A DNA stretch of 6,353 nucleotides from an uncultured Collinsella sp. (GTDB lineage: Bacteria > Actinomycetota > Coriobacteriia > Coriobacteriales > Coriobacteriaceae): contig CABUVH010000115.1 of the NCBI GenBank assembly GCA_902494935.1, positions 1-6,353 on the forward strand, given 5' to 3'. Below the pieces are notes generated by a model, which saw only the letters and a program-made list of their open reading frames with translations, was not told the origin of the DNA and did not search any database. Below are positions 1 to 5,668 of this stretch, in pieces (the first letter of the stretch is position 1; every line of letters begins with the position of its first letter). A program made the translations under genes and the position numbers.

Positions 1-481
1 AGCCAATTTTCTGGAGCTCAGCGGTAAACACTTCATTCACAGTGGTCTTATCGAGAAAATCAGGGTCGCTAGAGAACTTCATCGACTCATATCGCTCTAT
101 ACATGCGCGAATTACAGGGTCATGAGGCTCAACAGCAACAATCAAACCAGTAGTGGCAGTCAACGATGATTCTTCGATTGCAGTGAAAGGAATGCTTTCC
201 ATGAGAGGCGATATGTCTCGTATGAGCTCGCTACCAATATCCATATAGATGCCGCCGTACTCGTACAAGACTTTAAAGCGAGCGTAGTCCGACACAAATG
301 CCCAGAGGCTCGCCGCATACGCATCCCTTGACCAAGAGCACAATGCGAAGTCGAAGTTATCCTCATTCCACTGTTTGACCTCAAACCCAGGCGCAAACTT
401 CTCCCACGAAGCCAAGGACCTCACAGCAGTCTCAGAGAGCGGATTGCCTCCGAACCAGCAGTAATGAATAGTCTTATCCAT
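1..481 (-). CDS. GT32-like (DXD-type) glycosyltransferase, C-terminus cut off by window edge
   Basis: Partial gene: 160 codons are visible from an ATG at 481 down to the window edge, with no stop. The start MDKTIHYCWFGG is typical of the capsular-polysaccharide/TcdA-TcdB-like sugar transferase group, which begins with a short IPKIIHYCWFG-type strand. Residues 64-80 (SDYARFKVLYEYGGIYM) match the nucleotide-sugar binding core of GT32 enzymes. The usual DXD motif after this is D81-I-G-S-E85, so the second Asp is replaced by Gly. By family, it would transfer a sugar from a nucleotide donor to a lipid-linked oligosaccharide on the cytoplasmic face of the membrane; donor and acceptor cannot be read from sequence. 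The ATG is preceded by AGGAG with seven bases between, which supports this start. It follows the GT4 gene after a 79-base gap, the only sizeable gap in the cluster. No signal peptide or membrane segment is seen in the visible part. Confidence 0.85.
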   Translation of the reverse strand, partial: MDKTIHYCWFGGNPLSETAVRSLASWEKFAPGFEVKQWNEDNFDFALCSWSRDAYAASLWAFVSDYARFKVLYEYGGIYMDIGSELIRDISPLMESIPFTAIEESSLTATTGLIVAVEPHDPVIRACIERYESMKFSSDPDFLDKTTVNEVFTAELQKIG

Positions 482-560
482 CGTCACGCTCCTAAATGTG
501 CAACTTGGAAATAAGAAACGGAGTCTGACGGGTCTCCAATATCACCCAAGAAAGCGAGTC
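482..560 (-). other. 79-base intergenic gap, longest non-coding stretch in the window
   Basis: Lies between the stop of the GT4 gene and the ATG of the GT32-like gene; all other junctions here overlap or are at most 30 bases. On the minus strand it holds a weak inverted repeat (GGAG...CTCC, four paired bases around a ten-base loop) followed by a T-rich stretch, and the Shine-Dalgarno site near its end. I see no convincing promoter: the best pair, TTGGAG and TCTTAT 17 bases apart, matches consensus poorly. The gap could be a transcription break or the edge of a separately acquired gene, but the sequence does not decide this. Confidence 0.5.
489..493 (-). promoter_or_regulatory. Shine-Dalgarno site of the GT32-like gene
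   Basis: AGGAG on the minus strand, seven bases before the ATG at 481. It selects this ATG over the in-frame GTG at 487, which would leave only one base between the site and the start. Confidence 0.7.
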
Positions 561-1616
561 TCACCGGCAAATATCTTCGTAAACCATGCCAAGCCGGTTC
601 ATAAACGCCGTAAGGGAAAAGGCATCTTTTATGCGAGCTCGTCCCTGAATTCCAATCATTTCCTTGTAAGAGGTATCGCTCATGAGATTCTCGAGCTTAG
701 TGGCCAACGCATCAACATCATCAACTGGAAACATAATTCCGTCCACGCCGTCGGTAATGACCTGTGGAATACCCCCGACAGGAGTCGCAATGGTAGCAAG
801 TCCGTACGACATTGCCTCAAGCACACTCATAGGCATGCCCTCATTCTTCGAAGGAAGGCAGAACATGCTGCTGTTGCGAAAGGCTTCATCTTTCTTCTCA
901 CCTTTAGCCCAGCCTATAAAGCTGCACCTGTCACCAATTCCAAGTTCATCCGCCAGTTGTTCATATGCTGGCACATCCCCGTCTCCGCCAAAGACAAAAC
1001 GCGCATCGGGATGAGTCTTAAGAACGCGCTTAGCAGCACGCAAAAGTAAATCCGGACTCTTGCGCGCATCAAGACGCCCCATGAACAAAACCGTATTGCA
1101 CGAATAATCAATAGCGTTAACCTCAGGAACGTCAACGGCGTTATGCACCACCACGATACGATCCAAGGAACAGATGTGCCTTTTTAGAAGGAATTCCTTC
1201 CACTCCTCCGACAGAACGACCACCTTTGAGCAACATTCAAAGGAATGTGAGATATCGCGTCTCTCAGCCTCGCCACATTCTTCGTCAGACCAAACACCGA
1301 ACTCGCTACCATGCAGATGGAGAAGAACGGGTTTGTTTCGAAAGAAGGCCGCCCTCATGAAGATCTTTTTTCGGCGATAGCTGCCACGAGACGCCATATG
1401 CACATGTACGAGATCGCACGCGTTGAGCCTACTGAGATATTTCATATAAGCCACAAGGGCAATGGAGAGCTTCTTGAACTTCCCGCCCTCAGCAGTTGTC
1501 GAAATGAATTCTATTGAACCCTCGTTACGATTCGACCACTTCATAATGTTGTTTTCAACCGTGGAGATGCCACCCATAGCATCAAGACTCGGGCCAATCA
1601 TCAACACTTTAGGCAT
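561..1616 (-). CDS. GT4-type glycosyltransferase (GT-B fold)
   Basis: A 351-residue retaining glycosyltransferase of the GT4 type, a normal length for the family. The N-terminal Rossmann half starts KVLMIGPSLDAMGGIS (residues 3-18), with the Gly-Gly-Ile acceptor/donor loop, and continues with LVHVHMAS (69-76) and LLHLHGSEFG (98-107). The C-terminal donor-binding half has VLFMGRLDARKSPDLLL (176-192), FVFGGDGD (207-214) and the EX7E motif E259...E267 (NEGMPMSVLEAM), which contacts the nucleotide and donor sugar. PVGGIPQVITDGVDGIMFP (279-297) is the usual closing block. It would add one sugar to the growing lipid-linked repeat unit at the inner membrane face; the sugar is unknown. The start is ATG at 1616, not the GTG at 1625, because AGGTG lies six bases before it and the protein then opens directly with the first beta strand. 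The start overlaps the end of the upstream gene by eight bases, suggesting coupled translation. Composition is lower in GC than the genes to the right. Confidence 0.93.
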   Translation of the reverse strand: MPKVLMIGPSLDAMGGISTVENNIMKWSNRNEGSIEFISTTAEGGKFKKLSIALVAYMKYLSRLNACDLVHVHMASRGSYRRKKIFMRAAFFRNKPVLLHLHGSEFGVWSDEECGEAERRDISHSFECCSKVVVLSEEWKEFLLKRHICSLDRIVVVHNAVDVPEVNAIDYSCNTVLFMGRLDARKSPDLLLRAAKRVLKTHPDARFVFGGDGDVPAYEQLADELGIGDRCSFIGWAKGEKKDEAFRNSSMFCLPSKNEGMPMSVLEAMSYGLATIATPVGGIPQVITDGVDGIMFPVDDVDALATKLENLMSDTSYKEMIGIQGRARIKDAFSLTAFMNRLGMVYEDICR

Positions 1617-2562
1617 TATCAGCACCTAAAGATCTTTTAGAAGAAGCGCAAGACCAATCGCAGTACTTTTCTAAATGGGAAACAGTTGGCAAAACAAACA
1701 AATCGCCAAGCTCTCGGTCAAGTCTATCGGGTTGCTCCTCTAGTGCATAGAAGGGATCGTATCCGCCTCCGGTATAGAAAGTCATCTCGCCAAAGTAAGG
1801 TTTACCGCTAATGTTGTACCAGTCAACCCGCACGTGAGGGAAACCATCAGAGAGTTTCTCGGAAAGCTCAAGCATAAGTTCGTAGTTCTCGGGCTTTACA
1901 GTAGGCTTATGCTCAGATACCTCATGGTCGATATCGCCGCGCTGCTCCCATTCAGTAGAAAAGTACTGCATTTCATGATTAGTGAAACGATCGGCGTCCG
2001 TCTGAACAAGAGCTGCCTTACCGTCAAAACAATAGAACTTATAATCAGTCGGAGTCGCTCTTCCAGGTTCATCAAGAAATGCTTCCGCCACAATGCGAGG
2101 CGTGATACCGAGATAAGCCCACTCCCTGCCCTGCCAATACCAGTTTCTATGCAAGGCAACATTCAGACGTTTCTTGGCCTCAACAAAATCAAAATTCGAC
2201 TTATCCGTGCAAACAAATGTGCTCTGCGAGTCGTGAGTACATTTAAGCACAAACTTTTCCGGCAATTTATCGAGATCGATCTCCTCAACTGCATTGAAAA
2301 CACCGAAAAGCGGCACAAGATACTCGGACCCAATACGTTGTTCGACGAAAGAGCGCACGCCATATTTATCTGCAAGCTGAGTCAAAACTGGATTATGGTA
2401 GTTAAGCTTGTACCACTGCAGCTTCTCATTGAATGTCTTAGGACACTCGAAGTCAGGCTCGTAATGAAGTTTAGCTTTGAAGTAGAGACGCATATATGCC
2501 TCATCAGGAATGAAGCGCAAGTTGTTTTTAAGAGAAAGAGTAAACCTCTTTTTTAGCTTCAC
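1609..2562 (-). CDS. TupA-like ATP-grasp protein
   Basis: A 317-residue protein of the TupA-like ATP-grasp family, named after a teichuronopeptide synthesis gene and often found in polysaccharide clusters, where it is frequently misannotated as a glycosyltransferase. Hallmarks in order: CPKTFNEKLQWYKL (40-53), ADKYGVRSFV (64-73), LPEKFVLKCTHDS (100-112, K107 a likely ATP contact), PRIVAEAFLD (155-164), TDYKFYCFDGKAALVQTD (172-189) and RVDWYNISGKPYFGEMTFY (245-263), where D247 and E259 are the likely metal ligands. By fold it should activate a carboxylate with ATP and join it to an amine or other nucleophile; the substrate is unknown. An attractive but unproven candidate is the carboxyl group of ManNAcA made by the upstream genes. 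The start is GTG: its G is the last base of the wecB stop (TAGTG), with GGAGGT just before it. No signal peptide or membrane segment is seen. This is the first gene of the low-GC part. Confidence 0.88.
   Translation of the reverse strand: MKLKKRFTLSLKNNLRFIPDEAYMRLYFKAKLHYEPDFECPKTFNEKLQWYKLNYHNPVLTQLADKYGVRSFVEQRIGSEYLVPLFGVFNAVEEIDLDKLPEKFVLKCTHDSQSTFVCTDKSNFDFVEAKKRLNVALHRNWYWQGREWAYLGITPRIVAEAFLDEPGRATPTDYKFYCFDGKAALVQTDADRFTNHEMQYFSTEWEQRGDIDHEVSEHKPTVKPENYELMLELSEKLSDGFPHVRVDWYNISGKPYFGEMTFYTGGGYDPFYALEEQPDRLDRELGDLFVLPTVSHLEKYCDWSCASSKRSLGADNA
1623..1627 (-). promoter_or_regulatory. Shine-Dalgarno site deciding the GT4 start
   Basis: AGGTG on the minus strand, six bases before the ATG at 1616, inside the last codons of the upstream ATP-grasp gene. 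The GTG at 1625 that would lengthen the protein by three residues falls inside this site. Confidence 0.6.
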
Positions 2563-3659
2563 TATTTACCTCCAATAACGTCCGCAATTCGCTCACTCGC
2601 ATGTCCGTCGCCGTAAGGATTCAATGCATGGCTCATGGCCTCGTACTCGGCCTGATCGCTGAGCAGGCGGCTGAACTCGCGGTAGATGAAGTCCTCCTCG
2701 GTGCCGACGAGCTTCAGCGTGCCGGCTGCAATGCCCTCGGGACGCTCGGTGGTATCGCGCATGACGAGCACCGGCTTGCCCAGGCTCGGGGCCTCCTCCT
2801 GGATGCCGCCGGAGTCGGTGAGGATGAGGTGGCTCGCCGCCATGAAGTTGTGGAAGTCGAGAACCTCGAGCGGGTCGATGATGTGCAGGCGGTCGAAGCC
2901 GTCGAGCTCCTCGTGGGCGGCCTTCCGGACGAGCGGGTTCATGTGGATGGGGTAGATGGCCTTGGTGTCGGGATGCTCCTCCATCACGCGGCGGATGGCG
3001 CGGAACATGCGGTGCATAGGCTCGCCCAGGTTCTCGCGGCGGTGCGCCGTGATGAGGATGAGGCGGGAGCCCTCAGCCCACTCGAGCTCGGGGTGCGAAT
3101 ATCCCTCGCGCACGGTAGTGCGCAGGGCATCGATGCCCGTGTTGCCGGTAACCCAGATCTTGGGCTCGGGCTTGCCCTCGGCGAGCAGGTTCTTCTTGCT
3201 GGCCTCCGTCGGGGCGAAGTAGTACTCACTCACGATGTCCACGGCCTGGCGGTTGAACTCCTCCGGCCAGGGGCTGTAGATGTCGTGCGTGCGCAGGCCG
3301 GCCTCGACGTGCCCCACGGGGATCTGCAGGTAGAAGCAGGCGAGCGCCGCGGCGAAGCTGGTCGTGGTGTCGCCGTGGACCAGGACGACGTCGGGCTTCT
3401 CGTACTCGAGGACGGCCTTGAGCTTGACAAGTACGTCGCACGTCACGTCGAACAGCGTCTGGCCCGGCTTCATGATCGCCAGATCGTGGTCGGGAGTCAC
3501 GTCGAAGACGCGCAGCACCTGGTCGAGCATCTCGCGGTGCTGGCCCGTCACGGTCACGACGGTCTCGAACTCATCCTTTTGCGACTTCAGCTCATTGACG
3601 AGCGGGCACATCTTGATGGCCTCCGGGCGGGTGCCGAAGACGAGCATTACCTTCTTCAA
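2562..3659 (-). CDS. wecB: UDP-N-acetylglucosamine 2-epimerase, non-hydrolysing
   Basis: Interconverts UDP-GlcNAc and UDP-ManNAc in the cytoplasm, supplying the substrate of the dehydrogenase encoded just upstream. From a TTG start the protein has 365 residues, normal for WecB/MnaA. Motifs: GTRPEAIKMCPLV (9-21), TGQHREMLDQVL (38-49, matching the region used for allosteric UDP-GlcNAc binding in the family), HGDTTTS (95-101), VEAGLRT (118-124), PWPEEFNRQ (130-138), TAHRRENLG (204-212) and LTDSGGIQEEAP (280-291). The conserved acidic residues D97, E119 and E133 and the histidine H206 correspond to the catalytic set of the E. coli enzyme. The TTG is preferred over the GTG at 3683 because AGGGGGA lies seven bases before it and it gives the standard MKKVMLVFGTRPE opening. 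The gene starts 30 bases after wecC; its stop shares one base with the next start. Codon use is GC-rich except in about the last twenty codons, which are AT-richer. Confidence 0.96.
   Translation of the reverse strand: MKKVMLVFGTRPEAIKMCPLVNELKSQKDEFETVVTVTGQHREMLDQVLRVFDVTPDHDLAIMKPGQTLFDVTCDVLVKLKAVLEYEKPDVVLVHGDTTTSFAAALACFYLQIPVGHVEAGLRTHDIYSPWPEEFNRQAVDIVSEYYFAPTEASKKNLLAEGKPEPKIWVTGNTGIDALRTTVREGYSHPELEWAEGSRLILITAHRRENLGEPMHRMFRAIRRVMEEHPDTKAIYPIHMNPLVRKAAHEELDGFDRLHIIDPLEVLDFHNFMAASHLILTDSGGIQEEAPSLGKPVLVMRDTTERPEGIAAGTLKLVGTEEDFIYREFSRLLSDQAEYEAMSHALNPYGDGHASERIADVIGGK
2568..2573 (-). promoter_or_regulatory. Shine-Dalgarno site of the TupA-like gene, embedded in wecB
   Basis: GGAGGT on the minus strand encodes the last Gly-Gly of wecB and lies five bases before the GTG start that overlaps the wecB stop. 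This near-perfect site explains how a GTG start is used efficiently and ties translation of the two genes together. Confidence 0.75.
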
Positions 3660-3666
3660 AACGGAT

Positions 3667-3673
3667 TCCCCCT
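3667..3673 (-). promoter_or_regulatory. Shine-Dalgarno site deciding the TTG start of wecB
   Basis: AGGGGGA on the minus strand, seven bases before the TTG at 3659, in the short gap between wecC and wecB. It argues against the GTG at 3683, which lies upstream of this site and has no comparable site of its own in the ten bases before it. Confidence 0.75.
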
Positions 3674-3689
3674 GAAGAGTCACATGGTC

Positions 3690-4907
3690 TTACAGCTTGT
3701 AGACGTTCTCGCCGTCGCCGCAGACGTTGCGCGGGTCGATGAGGACGCGGTCACCGAAGATGCCGGGGTTGTCCTTGACCTGGGAGTGGCCGACCATCAC
3801 GATCACCATCTCCAGGCCGTCCAGGAACTCCTCCATGGAATGCACCTGGCCGGGGACCTCGTCGCGCTCGACCCACGGGTCGTAGACCTTGACGGAGCCG
3901 GCGCAGAGGTGCTCGGACATGGACTCGAGCATCTGCAGCGTCGGGGACTCGCGGATGTCGTCGACGTTCTCCTTGTAGGTGAGGCCGTAGATGCCGACCT
4001 TGGAGGCGTCGGAGATGCCGCGCTCCGCCATGACCTCGTGGGCGCGGTGCATGACGTACTCGGGCATGGAGGCGTTGGTCTGAAGGGCGAGGCGGATGAA
4101 GTTGGCCGTCTCGGGGTAGTCGCCGACCAGGAACCACGGGTCGACCGGGATGCAGTGGCCGCCGACGCCCGGGCCGGGGTTGAGGATGTTCACGCGCGGG
4201 TGCTTGTTGGCGATGCGGATGACCTCGGCGACGTCCATGCCGCCGATTCGGCAGATCTTGGCGAGCTCGTTGGAGAAGGCGATGTTCACCGCGCGGAAGG
4301 TGTTCTCGACGACCTTGGTCATCTCGGCGGTACGGATGTCGGTGACGGAGATCTCGCCCTGGCAGAAGCTAGCGTAGACCTTCGCCACGGCCTCGCCCAC
4401 CTCGGGGTCGTCGGCGCCGATGGTGCGGTTGTTGTGCAGCAGCTCGTAGACCATGTTGCCCGGGATGATGCGCTCGGGGGCATGGACGAGCCTGACGTCC
4501 CCGCGGCCGGCCTCGGCGAGCAGCGGGCGCACGAAGCGGTCGATGGTGTTGGGCGAGACGGTGGACTCGACTACGAGCACGGCGCCCTCGGGCGCGACCT
4601 CGAGCACGGTCTTGCAGGCCGCCACGACGTAGCACGGGTCGATCTTCTTGTCGAGCTTGTCGTAGGGCGTGGGTACCGAGACGATGTAGGTGTCGCAGAC
4701 CTGGTAGTCGGTGGAGAACTTGATGCCGGACTTCAGGGCGTCGGCGAACAACTCGTCCAGGCCCTCCTCCTTGAAGGTGGTCTTGCCGGCGTTGAGCGTG
4801 GCGACGAGTCCCTCGTTGTAGTCGGTGCCAACGACCTCCACGCCGTGGGAGGCCATCATGAGGGCAGTAGGGAGGCCGATGTAGCCGAGACCGATAACGT
4901 TAACCAT
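3690..4907 (-). CDS. wecC: UDP-N-acetyl-D-mannosamine dehydrogenase
   Basis: Oxidises UDP-ManNAc at C6 to UDP-ManNAcA (a uronic acid) with two NAD+, in the cytoplasm. The 405-residue length fits the UDP-glucose/GDP-mannose dehydrogenase superfamily. The N-terminal NAD-binding domain starts VNVIGLGYIGLPTA (2-15); VSVPTPYD (76-83) and ESTVSPNT (114-121) follow. The central helical part has AEMTKVVENTFRAVNIAFSN (194-213). The catalytic cysteine is C252 in PGVGGHCIPVDPWFL (246-260), a form typical of the WecC branch. The C-terminal UDP-binding domain has YGLTYKENVDDIRESP (307-322). Identification as the ManNAc rather than another UDP-sugar dehydrogenase rests on the WecC-like active-site block and on the adjacent 2-epimerase gene; a GlcNAc or GalNAc dehydrogenase is a weaker alternative. 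The ATG at 4907 is preceded by AAAGGTG with seven bases between, located in the end of the GT26 gene, which stops only two bases before. Confidence 0.95.
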   Translation of the reverse strand: MVNVIGLGYIGLPTALMMASHGVEVVGTDYNEGLVATLNAGKTTFKEEGLDELFADALKSGIKFSTDYQVCDTYIVSVPTPYDKLDKKIDPCYVVAACKTVLEVAPEGAVLVVESTVSPNTIDRFVRPLLAEAGRGDVRLVHAPERIIPGNMVYELLHNNRTIGADDPEVGEAVAKVYASFCQGEISVTDIRTAEMTKVVENTFRAVNIAFSNELAKICRIGGMDVAEVIRIANKHPRVNILNPGPGVGGHCIPVDPWFLVGDYPETANFIRLALQTNASMPEYVMHRAHEVMAERGISDASKVGIYGLTYKENVDDIRESPTLQMLESMSEHLCAGSVKVYDPWVERDEVPGQVHSMEEFLDGLEMVIVMVGHSQVKDNPGIFGDRVLIDPRNVCGDGENVYKL

Positions 4908-4909
4908 TA

Positions 4910-5668
4910 TTATTCACCTTTCTTTGCGAACTTGTATCTATATGTGAGGGCGACGAATTTGAGGTTGCCGATGATGTAGCGCTTCCACAGCCTTCCCGGC
5001 TCCTGGATGAAGCGGTAGAACCACTCCAGGCCGTGCTCCTGCATCCACGTCGGAGCTCGGTCGGTAACGCCGGCAACAACATCGAAGCTGCCGCCGACGC
5101 CCATGACGAATGGGATTCCGATCTGGTCGATGTACTTGTGGACCCAGTACTCTTTCTTGGGAGAGGAGAAAGCGACGAACATCATGTCGGCTCCCGAGGC
5201 GGCCATATCTGATACGATCTGGGGCTCGTCCGCCTCGGTGAAGTAGCCGTTGCGATACCCTGCGATCTGGATGCCCGGGTACCTGTCCTCGAAAATCGCT
5301 TTGACCTTGGTGACCACCTCTTCCTTCGCCCCGAAGAGGTAGATGCGGTAGCCCTTCTCGGACGCCAGCCCGACAAGCCTCTGGAACAGGTCGATGCCCG
5401 TGACGCGCTCCCCGAGAGGAACGCCCAGCTTCTTCGCCGCCCAGACGATCGAGGCGCCGTCGGCGTTGATCAAGGGGCACTCGTTGACGATGGACGCGAG
5501 CTCGGGATCGGCCTCCATCAGGTTGACCTTGGAGGCGTTGATTACGACATGCTGGGTCGGCACTCCCCTCGCGATGATCTTCTCGATTTCATCCACCGTC
5601 TCGTCTAGCGAGATGGCGTTTACGTACGTGTTCAGAATTGGATAACGATTGCCGGCTGACACTAGCAC
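4910..5668 (-). CDS. wecG/tagA: WecG/TagA/CpsF-family (GT26) glycosyltransferase
   Basis: Family members add the second sugar, ManNAc (TagA) or ManNAcA (WecG), to undecaprenyl-diphosphate-linked GlcNAc at the inner membrane face. The 252-residue protein shows the family blocks: HVVINASKVNL (40-50), LINADGASIVWAAKKLG (66-82) with D70 at the position of the proposed catalytic Asp, ERVTGIDLF (87-95), YLFGAKEE (110-117), FVAFSSPKKEYWVHKYI (164-180, the SPKxExW signature) and GVGGSFDVVAGVTDRAPTW (190-208). The C-terminal tail GLEWFYRFIQEPGRLWKRYI (213-232) is the basic, aromatic appendage linked to membrane association and catalysis in TagA. With wecB and wecC directly downstream, UDP-ManNAcA is the likeliest donor, with UDP-ManNAc an alternative. 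The start is GTG at 5668; a GTG two codons later, at 5662, is nearly as good and would form a TAGTG overlap with the upstream stop. With the longer form the overlap is seven bases. GC content is a little lower (50-58% in sampled blocks) than in its neighbours. Confidence 0.92.
   Translation of the reverse strand: MLVSAGNRYPILNTYVNAISLDETVDEIEKIIARGVPTQHVVINASKVNLMEADPELASIVNECPLINADGASIVWAAKKLGVPLGERVTGIDLFQRLVGLASEKGYRIYLFGAKEEVVTKVKAIFEDRYPGIQIAGYRNGYFTEADEPQIVSDMAASGADMMFVAFSSPKKEYWVHKYIDQIGIPFVMGVGGSFDVVAGVTDRAPTWMQEHGLEWFYRFIQEPGRLWKRYIIGNLKFVALTYRYKFAKKGE
4915..4921 (-). promoter_or_regulatory. Shine-Dalgarno site of wecC inside the GT26 gene end
   Basis: AAAGGTG on the minus strand forms part of the final Lys-Lys-Gly codons of the upstream gene and lies seven bases before the wecC ATG. 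It supports this ATG and suggests coupled translation. Confidence 0.65.

Noticed and set aside
517..549. Possible Rho-independent terminator after the GT4 gene
   Set aside because: The stem has only four uninterrupted pairs with a ten-base loop, and the following T-rich run is broken by C, G and A. That is too weak to call.
498..1049. Open frame of 183 codons on the plus strand opposite the GT4 gene
   Set aside because: It overlaps the conserved C-terminal half of the GT4 gene (EX7E region) on the other strand and has no recognisable domain.
1834..2556. Open frame of 240 codons on the plus strand opposite the ATP-grasp gene
   Set aside because: Antisense to a protein with clear family motifs, and its translation matches nothing recognisable.
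3660..3683. Upstream GTG start for wecB, adding eight residues
   Set aside because: The extra residues are not typical of the family, and the strong AGGGGGA site lies downstream of this GTG at the right distance from the TTG at 3659.
2601..4979. Very long open frame (792 codons) on the plus strand, opposite wecB and wecC
   Set aside because: It is codon-aligned with both minus-strand genes, so its stops would need TTA, CTA or TCA codons in them, which GC-rich genes avoid. The translation is low-complexity (rich in Val, Asp, Gly, Leu and Ala) without any recognisable domain, whereas the minus-strand proteins have complete family motifs.
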